DNA from: Rehmannia glutinosa
Taxonomy: Eukaryota > Streptophyta > Magnoliopsida > Lamiales > Orobanchaceae
Length of the DNA: 64,000 nucleotides
NCBI GenBank assembly: GCA_016081115.2
Contig: CM071936.1
Span: forward strand, 87,535,943 to 87,599,942
Direction: 5' to 3'
Part shown: positions 46,435 to 56,967 of the stretch, piece after piece
Position numbering within the stretch: the first letter of the stretch is position 1
Layout: every line of letters begins with the position of its first letter
Translations under genes and position numbers: made by a program
The notes under the pieces: model-generated
Database searches by the model: none
What the model saw: the letters and a program-made list of their open reading frames with translations, nothing else
Told to the model about the DNA's origin: nothing

Positions 46435-47323
46435 ATGGGATGAGATTGTAACTGCTGTATTTAATGGCGGTTTTTTAGGAGACGGTCTTTTCTCGGAATC
46501 CAGGATAGTTAGAGTTCATTTGATGCGTAGATAGTTATTAGATAATGCATATTTAGTTGTTTTTATTTTATTTTACATGTATGACACTATGACATAGTTG
46601 GGTAAAATATAATGTATATTTAGTTTTTATACTCGCATAGATAGATTTCTGGATAATGCATAGTTAGCTGATTTTTGCTGCATAGTTTATGACACATTGC
46701 ATAGTTGGGTATAATGTACTGCATATTAGTTTTTTTAAGACTGCATTGATAGTTTTTAGATTATGCATAGTGAGTTGATTTTTGTTGCATAGTTTCAACT
46801 GTGTATCATCCTACATACATATGCATCGTTTCATAAATATCTATGCATCGTCTTCTTCGTGAAAAGTATAGTTTTTAAGAGTTTGTTGTTAATGGCCAGT
46901 TTCAAATTCTCCATCGATGTCTATACCATTGATATTGATGAATGGAGTTTTTTCTGCTATAGGTGATTGTTCATCATCATGATTCGAAGTCATTACATTG
47001 ATTTTGAATGTTTCTCTGTAGTATTGAATGTTTTTTTTTGGTTTTTGACTGCAAATATGAAGAATTCGTTAATGGTGGTGTTGAGGGAGAAAATAGCTCT
47101 GAATTTGTGATGAAGATGAAGTTGTTATGGAAAGTGGATTTTGATTGATATTAGTTTCTCACTCTATAACCGTAAGTCATAATTGGATTAGGATGTTGAT
47201 TGTGTTTTGACAATCTTACCCTTTAAGGGATTTAATTAATTATTTAATATAATTTTAATCCTTTTTATTCTATATATAAATATAGGGGGTTATATGAGAC
47301 AAATGTTTTAGTTAAGTACGTAG
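46435..47323. repeat. AT-rich flank with degenerate 110-bp tandem repeat
   Basis: At about 46520-46800 three imperfect copies of a unit of 107-111 bases occur, marked by GATAATGCAT at 46541, GATAATGCAT at 46652 and GATTATGCAT at 46759, with GCATAGTTGGGTA inside. No gene is seen. The sequence continues the AT-rich DNA found left of the chromovirus (before 22921). Confidence 0.65.
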
Positions 47324-47517
47324 TAGAGCTGGCAATGGACTGGGCCAACCCAGCCTGAGCCCATTGGGCTTTGCAAAATTTTGGGTCGGGTCGGGCAGCG
47401 GAATTGCCTGGCCCAGCCCACCCCATGCATACATTCTATGCAGAAAAAATTTGGGCCTGGCCAAATAGGCTCGACTTTTTCGGGCTTAAAAAATTGCAGC
47501 CCAGCCCACCACCTCTA
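47324..47517. mobile_element. hAT-type MITE with 8-bp target duplication
   Basis: A 194-bp element with ends TAGAGCTGGCAA and GGTGG..CCTCTA (inverse TAGAGGTGG), GC-rich inside with repeated GGGC/CCAGCCCA. GTACGTAG stands immediately before (47316-47323) and after (47518-47525). An 8-bp duplication and TAGAG ends are typical of hAT elements. Confidence 0.9.
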
Positions 47518-48254
47518 GTACGTAGGACCAAATCTGAACCAAAAATCAACAAATTTCAATGGCTAATATTAAATATGCTTAAAATATATAAAAAAAAAAC
47601 TAATTAAGTTGATAGAGGGTATATTAGTCTAAATCAATCAATCACATCTCATGAAATTATGGGCAGTTATACACAACAATATAGATGTTATCTTACCATC
47701 TATAACAATACCAAAATCACGAAATATTTGTCTCAGATTCTCTAATTTTATTCCAAGAAAAACTGCAAAAAAAAATTGAAACATCTTGTCCTAAAAATAT
47801 GGATACAAAACACTGAACTACATTAGCAACAAACATACACTGCCTAAGTAATATATTTGTCCTCAATAAGTAACACAGTTGATTAAAAAACACAACAAAA
47901 TTACATATATATATATATATGTATATATAGAATATCGATCCAATGGGTCATCCCAATTGGGGTGAGTCCATAGGGACCAATGCTAACCCGAGATTAATAT
48001 TTTTGGGTGGTCCAGACTTATTTTTGGAGGGGGGGAGTTATATTTATTTTTCTGTTTCAACAACTAAGAAGGGCAGGGTGGTCATTTTACAATATATAAT
48101 TAGTTATTGAGATTTGATATATCTCAATCACGTTCAATTTCCTTCTCTCTTTCATGCGATGTGTGCTTTCAGTTTTTTAGAAACTCATATTCGCTCATAT
48201 TCACGTTTTTTTTTCCAGCGTATTCTGTTGTTAACTGCTTCTATAATATACTCA

Positions 48255-48985
48255 TATTACATATGTAGTATAACCATATTGCATGTGTAATTTAACCATA
48301 TTATTCGTACCCATTTATGTTGCATGATTAGTGTAAATATATTGCTTGTGTAGTATGCAATTCTTGCATATTTAATATTAAGATAGTATTTGAACTGTGT
48401 GTTGCATATGTAGTATAAGTTTGTTGCTTGTCTAATGTGTCGGTGTTGCTTATGTAAAATATTTTTGTGTTGCTAAGTTAATGTATTGTGTTGCATATGT
48501 AGTGTATATTTGTTGCTTATGTAGTATAGGGTTGTTGCTTATTACTTGCTTATGTAGTTAATGTATTTGTGTTGCATATGTAGTGTATATTCGTTGCTTA
48601 TGTAGTATGGGTTTGTTGCTTATGACTTGGTTATGTAGTTAATGTATCTGTGGTGCATACATAGTGTATATTCATTGCTTATGTAGTATAGGTATTTTGC
48701 TTATGTAGTATGGGTTTGTTGCTTATGACTTGCTTATGTAGTTAATGTATCAGTGGTGCATACGTAGTGTATATCCGTTGCTTATGTAGTATAGACTTGT
48801 TGCTTATGTAGTATGGGTTTGTTGCTTATGATTTGCTTATGTAGTTATTGTATCTGTGGTGCATACATAGTGTATATTCAGTGCTTATGTATAGGCTTGT
48901 TGCTTATGACTAGCTTATGTAGTTAATGTATCTGTGGTGCATACATAATGTATATTCGTTGCTTATGTAGTACATGTTTGTTGCG
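48255..48985 (+). repeat. Minisatellite with 81/103-bp units
   Basis: Tandem array built from a short unit TTGCTTATGTAGTATNGGT and a longer unit containing GTGCATACATAGTGTATATTC. The marker TG(G/T)TGCATA starts at 48489, 48570, 48651, 48754, 48857 and 48935, giving steps of 81, 81, 103, 103 and 78. The 22-base difference equals one extra short unit. The first 230 bases are more degenerate. Confidence 0.9.
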
Positions 48986-49720
48986 ATTTTTGTTGGAACT
49001 ATTTTGATACTATAACACATGTTTATTCCGTAGCTTTAATCCCTATCCCTAATCCCTAACATCCCTAAAAGGATAAATATTTCTGTAAAAATATAGTTAG
49101 ACAAAAATATCCCTATATTTAATTAATAAATGAGGTCTAAAAAGTAATTACAGTATGTTAAGAACAATTAAGGAAAGCTGGAAAGGGATTTCACAGGCTT
49201 CTCACATTCATTTAACTCCCTATAATAATTACGGTTAAGAATTATTAAGAAAAGCTAGAAGGGCATTTCACATTTATTTAACTCCCTATATTTTGCTGTC
49301 AAAAAAAAAAAAACTCCCTATATTTTAATAATAATAATAATAATCAATAAAAATAAAAGTAAATGAGGTCTAAAGTAAAATTACAGTATTTTAAGAATTA
49401 TTAAGAATAAGAAAAGGTGTAAGAAAACTGAAAGGCATTTCAGATTCATTTATTCTTAGATGATAGTCAACAGTCTGGTGTGAATAGGAATCTCAAAAGC
49501 CATCTCACCTATATATTTTTCTCCTACTCTTTCTTGGTTTTATTTCCAAAATTTGTGCATATATTAGGGTTTAGGAATCTCAAAATTCCGTTGCCCCAAA
49601 ATCCCATTTATTGGATCAAACAAAAGAAACAAAAAAACCATTTCGATTATTGCAAATAGGGCTTGCTTATTCACTTAGGGTTTTGAAACTAGACTTGAAT
49701 ATCGAACTAATCGTAGCACA
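48986..49720. promoter_or_regulatory. Upstream region of the FYV7-like exon with telo-box motifs
   Basis: Two TTAGGGTTT telo-box motifs lie at 49564-49573 and 49675-49683, the second within 45 bases of the ATG. These motifs are common in promoters and leaders of plant ribosome biogenesis genes. Further left are AT-rich DNA and a 100-bp sequence present twice in diverged form (around 49115-49210 and 49330-49450, with TAAATGAGGTCTAAA and ATTACAGTAT). Confidence 0.45.
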
Positions 49721-49946
49721 ATGACGAAAGGTGGAGGAATTTCTATGATCAAGGCCAAAAAATGGGCGGGCAAGATTTCATCAAGAACGAGAAGAAGATG
49801 AAAAAGAATATGTCGAGATTGGGAGGCAAAGGCGGCCTGTAGCTGGAATCATTCGCAAATATTAAGGCTAGAAATGAAAAAATTAACACTTTGGAATCAT
49901 TCGGGAATATTAAGGCTAGAAATGAAAATTAACCCTTCCGTCATCA
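49721..49946 (+). pseudogene. FYV7-like rRNA-processing protein, first exon, damaged
   Basis: ATG 49721 opens MTKGGGISMIKAKKWAGK. After a one-base shift it reads DFIKNEKKMKKNMSRLGGKG, then SLESFANIKARN, KINTLESFGNIKARN and finally NPSVI, just before the donor CA/GTAAGT at 49947. This order (basic start, KDFIKNEKKxKK, GGKGGLSLExFANxKxxN, NPxxIK) is that of plant FYV7/TAP26-like proteins (PF08524), nuclear factors in 18S rRNA processing. Two defects besides the shift: an extra 46-base tandem duplication covering ESFANIKARNE, and a stop after GGL. The following exons (KKKREFYKNAKYV) are not found within the window, and a copia LTR fragment lies in the presumed intron. Probably a pseudogene. Confidence 0.65.
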
Positions 49947-50259
49947 GTAAGTTTCTCCCTTTATCCTTTTTTAAGGATTTCCAAAATATCTTTGCTTTGT
50001 TTGCATTTTTTATGTGAAGTATACAATTGGTGGCTAGAAAATTAAGTTCGATGATGAAAACAATTATATTGTTAGTTTTTACTTTGTAGCATATACAAAG
50101 TTTAGATGATGCTTTTTGATCAATTCATGCAGTTATTACTACTTTTTGATGTTCAAGAAAAAGTTGTGAAATATATGCGTTGATGTTACTGTAATGAATT
50201 TGAATCATGTTTATTTCATGTAAAATCATTTCAAGAGAAATATGATTATTGGACGGTTG

Positions 50260-50875
50260 AGATAACAATTTGTTGTCTCTCTGTTCTCAGGGGGACCGAT
50301 CCAACCCCCTAGGCGATCGGTCACCCTGTGCAGTGGACCGGTCCCCATCCCCCAGCAACCCGTGTCTAATCTCATATTAACGTTTTAAACTTTTGAATTT
50401 TCAACATAGCGATCGATCGCCCTATGATTTTTGACAGCAAAATTCTATCTGTTGTTAAGCCATTATCTGATAGATTTACTTTATCAATGCCTAACCATTC
50501 TTGTACATCTTTTGATCCTTCTTTTATAGACAAAAGTGAAGATTGGGGAGCTTATGTTGGAGATCCAATCTTGAAGCTCTCCTATAAATAGATAAAGAAT
50601 TTGAAGGATCAAATACAACACTTCAAAGTGTAATCTAGATTGATAGGCTTTCTTTCTTGATTACACTTGCACTTTTGAGTAGTAATATTTTCATACAAAG
50701 TGTAATCTTGATTGTAATTCTCAAATCATCCAAAACAAGAAATCCTTGTTAGTGTTCTTGTGGTAAGAACACACTTGGTTGATTATTAGGTGTTGAAGAG
50801 TTTGAGGTGATAAGAGTTTGGTGCTCTTATAAGTTGGTGTCGTAAGAAGAGTGTGATACTCTTCAACGGGTTTTA
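50260..50875 (+). mobile_element. Diverged copia LTR fragment
   Basis: It resembles the LTR at 9915-10704: a cluster of GGACCGGTCC/GCGATCGGTC words (50285-50440), then TTTGACAGCAAAATTCTA, a TATA box CCTATAAATAG near 50580, and TTTCTTGATTACACTTGCAC at 50660. It continues beyond the break in the first copy, through an ACACTTGGTTG stretch up to about 50875. No internal region or partner is present, so it is a solo or truncated LTR. Confidence 0.7.
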
Positions 50876-51470
50876 TTTTTTTTGTTTCTTGGACTTCAAT
50901 TTACTTCTCAATGTCTTATTTTTCTTTATCGTGTATGCATCTTTTTCTTTATTGATTGTTTTTTCGTTTTCACCATTATTTTGCTTTCTCTTTCTCTCGG
51001 CTTTCAAATATTTACAGGTGATAATTTTTAATTTAGAAATCGAAACATAACCACAAATTCGAATAGAATTGGCGGCCTCGTTGATGTTGACGCCCTCGGC
51101 TTTCCTCCGGCAAAGTTAAATGCTGCTATCGTTGTACAGGTATAAGTTTAAAATCGTGTGCTTGTTTAAGTGTTCTTGTTGCAGCCAATGGTTCTCATTG
51201 GAGGTTTATATATATTTTCTTTGTCACGTATGTATTATTGATTTTTTCTTAAAACCAAGGCATTTTTTATTGGAGATTTATTTTCTTGTGTTTGTCATAT
51301 ATGCTTGATTTTTTCTAAAAGATGTAGTTTACTGGGGGATAGGTGTTACTAGGACGAAAGGTGACTTCCATGTATACAATAATTGATGAATTATGCTAGA
51401 TTTATGTTGTCTTGACATGCATTTATGATTTTGTGGAAAAAGTTTTGATATTTAAGCAATTTCTTAACTG
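50876..51470. other. Possible intron/exon remnants, no certain gene
   Basis: T-rich DNA typical of plant introns. A short open stretch at about 51060-51139 (NRIGGLVDVDALGFPPAKL) ends in CAG/GTATAAG and could be an exon, but no family is recognised. Confidence 0.25.
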
Positions 51471-51477
51471 TTAGTAG

Positions 51478-52300
51478 CAGAGGCGGAGCCACATGGTGGC
51501 TCAGGGGGCCCTGGCCCCCCCAACTTTTTTTTTTTTTTTCTTTTTAGTACCTATATTTTAAATATTTAGTATTTTGGCCCCTCTCATAATTTTGTTGAAA
51601 AAAAATTATTCCATGAATTTTAGTAAGCTAAATTGGAGATTTTGTGGGTCTTATTTTATCTTATTATCATCTTAAAAGTATATTATTTCATCAAAAGATG
51701 GGTTTCTCATTATTATTTGCTAATATATATTGAAAAGAAAGTTATAAGAAAAATGATAAATTAAATTGTAGATAATTTTCGTGATATACAAAAGAGACTC
51801 TAAACAAGTTAAGGATTTAATGATGTATTTTGTAAAAATTTACTAATGAATATTAATATATTCTTTTGTTACAAATGTAATATATATAAACTTTATTATC
51901 TTGTGTATATACACAAATGTCATCTTTTGTTTTTTACTCTTGGCTAGAGGTGTCAATTTCTGACACGACACGATAACTCGATACTAATTTAACACGAATT
52001 TAATATTTTTTTGAATATTTAATGTATTTTTTATTTGTAATTGTAATTTTTTCTCCATTTTTTATTTATTTTTTTGTGTCAACTTTAAATTATATAGATT
52101 TTTTGTTTCATGTCGGGTTATCCATGTTATAAATGGGTCATGTTCGTGTCGTGTATCTTGACACAAATAATTGAACGAATTGTGTTTGGATTCGTGTCAG
52201 ACCTATAATATCTGTGTCAGAACACGACCCGCGAACACGAAACAAGACAAGATTGACGCTCTTACTCTTGGCCACCCCTTACCGGTTGTCCTGGCTCCAC
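51478..52300. mobile_element. Non-autonomous hAT-like element (CAGNGGCGGAGCCA family), copy 1
   Basis: Starts CAGAGGCGGAGCCAC and ends CTGGCTCCAC, with TTAGTAG on both sides (51471-51477 and 52301-52307). A G/C run followed by poly-T lies near the left end. It contains the younger element at 51945-52264; without it, it would be about 500 bp. The same ends occur at 60068-60837. Confidence 0.8.
51945..52264. mobile_element. hAT-type MITE nested in the previous element
   Basis: Starts TAGAGGTGTCAATTTC and ends GATTGACGCTCTTA, with CTCTTGGC duplicated on both sides (51937-51944 and 52265-52272). The interior is rich in GACACGAC/CGTGTCAG words. An 8-bp target duplication and TAGAGGTG end fit hAT. 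Confidence 0.88.
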
Positions 52301-52753
52301 TTAGTAGAATTAGTTTGCGTATGCAGGGTGAAGGATGGGTTATTGGTCTATTAATGGAGTATTCTTGTGCATTGTTGATGTATAAAATAGGACTTTGCCC
52401 TATATACAGAAACATCACTTGATTTATTCCGAAAACTTCACATCCCTTTATCTCATACAGGCATCAAATTTCAAGGATTTAGACTCTAACAAAATGGATG
52501 CTGCTTCTTAGTTACGACTTCTTAGTTCGTAAATGTGATTGTTCTTGAGATTCATAAATGGAACAATAGCATTTTTTTTAATTTCGAACAATAGCATGTA
52601 AAAAGGATAGGTGGTTCTATTTTCGATGTTAGATATAGGATTTGGTTTTTCTTGGAGCAAGAAAACGTTTATGGATTTATGCTGAAATATTTGTGATGTT
52701 TGGGTTTCAAAAGACGAAATTAAAACCTAAAACTATTTTTCTTTGTCTTCCAC

Positions 52754-52786
<33 letters not shown>

Positions 52787-52843
52787 TTTTAATTGCATTA
52801 CTATTTTCAGATTCATTCTCTTCTAGTGACAGTGGCACACTAT

Positions 52844-53050
52844 AAGGAAAATGAATCTCAATTAGATTTTAGTCTCACCAAATTTTTATCTTTTTTCTGT
52901 TATCGGGCTTCTCTGAGTTTGGACAAAAAATCATATTGACTAGGTAGTCCAAAATCTTGCTTCAGCTATAATATCATATTTTTGCTTGGTGGTATTACTT
53001 CTTTCCTTGATAGTTCATATTCTCCATTTTTGGCAAATATTATATGGATG
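52844..53050. repeat. Dispersed duplication, copy A
   Basis: AT-rich segment sharing AAGGAAAATGAATCTCAA, TATCGGGCTTCTCTGAGTTT and CTATAATATCAT in the same order as 54311-54520. The copies are diverged by substitutions and small indels. It has no coding sense and may be intronic. Confidence 0.8.
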
Positions 53051-54310
53051 TACACTTTTGGTCATTTCTTTCTTATGAATGACGACTTTGTTAATGACTC
53101 CTTCAAGGGATGTCGTTCAAAGTATGTTGGAAAATCTTAGACAGATACTTGTCCTTCCAAATTTTTTGTTCATGTTCTTAAATAGCAGCTCTGTAGCTCA
53201 TTTTTTTATAATTAAAATGCCACCAAACTGTCCTTATTGCCATGTATGTCAAGGGTTGTGGGAAGTTATAGTGTTTTGCTTCGAGTGCTTTGTTTACATT
53301 ATAGCTGGACTTTAATAGGTGTACCAATTTTCAAATTATTTATTCATGATATCCGAATATATTCATGATAGTGTTATTGTGTCCAACTTAATTCAAATGG
53401 AAATGCAACGAAATTCAGCATATACACTTTCCTCTTCCATTAGATTCCTTTATTCAAACTAGGCAGATTTGCTTTGGTGGCTATCCTGTAATGGTTTTCC
53501 ATTGGTGACAAGATGGTTGGCCTTGCGAGAATTCCAATGAAGTTTCAATTGATCTACCAAAAAGCAGCCTATTGAGACAAAGGACACGAGACTCTTATAT
53601 GAAGCATTGTAATAACTCTCCTTCTGATGATGAACCGAAGCACAAGTATCCGAATTTGAAGATCCAAGTGCATATGTGATATCGATTACGCGAGATTAGT
53701 ATTATTTGTCGGGAAATTATAATTTGTCGTCATTCTAAAATGATTAAGTTATAATATAGGTGTTCCACAGGTAATACTTGTTTCCATTACTACATTTTAT
53801 GATCCTTTTGTGAGATCCATTTCTGCTGTTATAATATTTAGTTGCAACTTTAAATGATTTATGTACAAAGTAGTTGCAACATATTCTCTATGTGGTCTTG
53901 ATCGAGCACTGGCTATTTTTGTTTGCACTTGACTTAGCCTAAACCACTTTGCAACCATCCATCTTTTTTTTTTTTTTTTTTTGAGAGGATGCAACCATCC
54001 ATCTTGAACATGCATGAAATGTTATTTTTGTGTAACTTAATGTTCTGTGGTAGATTGTTATATTGTTGTCAATTGCTAAATATTGTTCTTGTGCTTGAAG
54101 TTCTAAAGTCCAGTTACCGACCAATATACCGCTGTCACAATTGCTCTGCATATGCCCTTGGGCTAATTGTAAAGACATACTTTTCTAAAAAAAATTGTGA
54201 ATATGGGTCAAACATTGTTTTTTTAATTGCCGATATTGTGAACATTCCTCTGAATTATACCCCTTAAAGCACTAGACAAGATGAGTGGTATGTTGTAAGA
54301 CAAAAGGATT
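53051..54310. other. Non-coding stretch, possible decayed gene pieces
   Basis: Mostly T-rich. At about 53530-53690 the plus strand reads IDLPKSSLLRQRTRDSYMKH and NNSPSDDEPKHKYPNLKIQV, which looks like protein-coding sequence, but no family is recognised and no long frame surrounds it. A poly-T run lies near 53965-53982. Confidence 0.3.
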
Positions 54311-54520
54311 AAGGAAAATAAATCTCAAAGGGATTTTACTCTGACCAAATTTTATCTTTTACTCTTATCGGGCTTCTCTGAGTTTGGAAAAGCAATCGTA
54401 GTGATTGGGTAGTGCAAAAGATCGTTTCAACTATAATATCATGTTTTCACTTGATGGTGTTACTTCTTCCCTTGGTAGTACATATTCTCCACTATTGACT
54501 AATATTATAAGAATGTAAAA
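54311..54520. repeat. Dispersed duplication, copy B
   Basis: Partner of 52844-53050 in the same orientation, 1.47 kb apart. Confidence 0.8.
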
Positions 54521-54931
54521 TGTTTCTCTTTTCTTTTCTTCTAAATGTTGACTCAGTTGTCTGACTTTTCTCTTAAGTATGATGTGTTTTGCTAATTTTT
54601 TCTCTATGTTTTCTTTGCTTTAGGCTCATTAGATTTATCAAATCTTCCGAACTTCAATTTCTCTTAATGTGACACACTGTCTTTTTCTCTTACCTTTGTA
54701 TCATGATTTAGGCCACAATGTAAGTATTTTAGTGAACCACTTTGAATCATGTATGCAGGTTAATCATCTGGTACTAATATTAATATGTGATCATCTCTTC
54801 ACAATCAAGTGTTGTTCTTTAAATTCAACAACCTAAAGAAAGGCCTTTTCTAATATTTTATTGTGAAAGATAAAATAAGATAAAAATTAGTTATATTTCT
54901 TTGTTTAAACAATAGAAGGGAAAAAACCAAA

Positions 54932-54999
54932 GAGCTTGTAGCTTAATTGGTATCGTTCACCCTTTGTAAGGGTATTGACCAGGGTTCGAACCCTATATC
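54932..54999 (+). repeat. tRNA-derived SINE head 1 (tRNA-Thr-like)
   Basis: Box A (TAGCTTAATTGGT) and box B (GGTTCGAACCC at 54983-54993) at tRNA spacing. The middle CACCCTTTGTAAGGGT can form an anticodon stem with a TTTGTAA loop (anticodon TGT). The sequence that would pair with the 5' acceptor strand is absent, so it is not a functional tRNA gene. Confidence 0.65.
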
Positions 55000-55014
55000 T
55001 TTCATTTTTACCAC

Positions 55015-55083
55015 GATCTTATAGCTCAGTGGTACCGCTCACCCTTTGTAAGGGTGTTGACTGGGGTTCAAACCCGGTATCTT
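55015..55083 (+). repeat. tRNA-derived SINE head 2 (tRNA-Thr-like)
   Basis: Second copy about 80 bases downstream in the same orientation: ATAGCTCAGTGGT, ACCCTTTGTAAGGGT and GGTTCAAACCC. It shares the same TTTGTAA loop and is followed by TATCTTTTAGTTT, as copy 1 is followed by TATCTTTCATTTT. Tail-less; acceptor stem again absent. Confidence 0.65.
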
Positions 55084-56880
55084 TTAGTTTCTTTGAAATT
55101 TATCCCCTCCCCTCCAACCAGTACTCCCAACTTATTAAAAAAAATAGAAGGGAAAATAGGTGAATTTTCTAGAAACAAAATTGACATTTTACACTCTGAA
55201 GAGGATTTCTTGTGAGCAAATTTTAGTACCTTCTTGCATTGTTAACAGATATTTTTTATTTTCACCTATATTAAAATTGTAAGTCTATCTCTTCTCTATT
55301 TGGTTTCCGGATTGTCAGGAGCACAATTTAATACATAAGTGCTTAGACTCTATATTATATTTTTCCCGTTAGTGCATTGTTAGCTGAAATTTCAGTCCAC
55401 TTTGAAGAATGCAAAAAAAGAGAGACAACAACTACATCTATCAATCGGTACATCTATCAATCGGTAAATCACGCTCAAGCAAAAAATGCATATGACATTT
55501 GAAAATGATATGATTAAAAAAAAGGGATTTTGACACAGTTGCTCCACTTTTTGGTGATAATGTCAACCTTTTACGCTTCCCAGTACTATTTTGCCCAAAT
55601 TTACTCTCCCACCAAAATTTTCAGAGTTTTCTACACTGTTGTTTCAAGATTGTTTTGAACATGTTTCAAACATGTTTCTTTTAATAAATCTCGATGAAAA
55701 AATAAATTTTGCCCTCGTTAAATAATTAATTTTATACTCGAAGTCCTATAAAAAATTAAGAAATACACACATAAAACAACACATATTAAAATCAAACGAA
55801 TTACAAATTTAATAGAAACAACATGAATTTAAAAATACAATTCAATTTTTGATCCAATGCATGAAAACATAAAAAAAACATGGAAACAATATAGAAATAA
55901 ACCAGAGATAATATAGAAAATACTATATGAGCAAAACGAGTTAAAAAGATGTAAAAATCGTATTTAAACATCGAAAACTACATGGAAATAACAAAGAAAC
56001 ATCGGAACAACATTAGAAACGGTATGGAAACAACCCAGAAACAACGTAAAAAATATTAAATACACCACGTGAATAAAAAGAGCTTAAAAATAGGTAAAAA
56101 TTGTATTTACACATTGAACACTACATGGAAACAACAAAAACAGTTATTAGAAAAACAATAAAAATATTATAGAACAACACCAAAACAATAGAAAGAATGT
56201 ACAAAATAATACATGAAAAAATAGCATAGAAAATAGGTAAAAGTTATTTTGAAACATCGAAACAACAAAGAAGCAAATTTAAACAACATCGAAACAATAT
56301 ATATAACATATAAAACAATACATGAACAAAAAAAAAGAAAAAAAGTAAAAATAATCAAAAAAATATGCAGGAGTGTAAAAAAGAAAAAAAGTAGGTGCAA
56401 AAAGGAAAAGATAGGTACAAAAGTCATATGAACGTATTTTATGGTATGTATACCAAAAAGAGGGTATTTTATGTAATTTCCCAAAAAAGAAAATCGAAGT
56501 GCAACAATTGAAAATGTTAGTGAGATCCAACTATGAAGTGATGCAACCACTCTACAAAGTATAAGAAACAATTTTCATTAAATTCTTTCACAATAGTATT
56601 TGCACTTTTGGGTTCCACATTAATGTTTTCACTTTGTTTTACATATAATATTTTGTCTCATAAAATACTAATTTGTAAAATACTAATTTGTAAAATCGTA
56701 CATAGTTACAAGACTATTTTGTCTCATAAAATACAAATTTTCGTTCTTAAAAGTGCATAGGTACCAATTTATAAAAAAATGTGAAGTATGGGTACTAATT
56801 AGTAACTCGGAAATGTCAGATACCGAACTAGTAAAGTGTCTATAGGTCAGGTACTAAAAAATCAATAACCCTAATTTAAA
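55084..56880. repeat. A-rich region with degenerate GAAACAAC array
   Basis: From about 55800 to 56330 the plus strand is built of imperfect repeats around CATAGAAACAACA / CATGGAAACAAC / CATCGGAACAAC at intervals of 15-40 bases. Two longer units resemble each other (about 55890-55990 and 56065-56130, both with ATGAGCAAAA or GTGAATAAAA, then AAAATCGTATTTAAACATCG or AAAATTGTATTTACACATTG). Minus-strand open frames are poly-Phe/Tyr shadows. No gene. Confidence 0.65.
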
Positions 56881-56894
56881 TAGGTCGTGTGACT

Positions 56895-56895
<1 letters not shown>

Positions 56896-56964
<69 letters not shown>
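56896..56964. repeat. (TA)n(TG)n microsatellite
   Basis: About 18 TA units followed by about 16 TG units without interruption. Confidence 0.95.

Positions 56965-56967
<3 letters not shown>

Noticed and set aside
48255..48985. Regularly spaced repeats that might recall a CRISPR array
   Set aside because: There are no unique spacers; the intervening sequence is itself repeated. It is a plant minisatellite.
51060..51139. Possible exon (IGGLVDVDALGFPPAKL, ending CAG/GTATAAG)
   Set aside because: It is too short, its family is unknown, and no adjoining exon was found. Left as a weak note in the features.
54932..55083. Two functional tRNA-Thr (TGT) genes
   Set aside because: The 3' acceptor strand does not pair with the 5' strand, and both copies share a SINE-like tail word.
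56167..56571. Minus-strand frame rich in Phe, Leu and Tyr as a membrane protein
   Set aside because: It is the complement of the A-rich GAAACAAC array; composition alone explains the hydrophobic translation.
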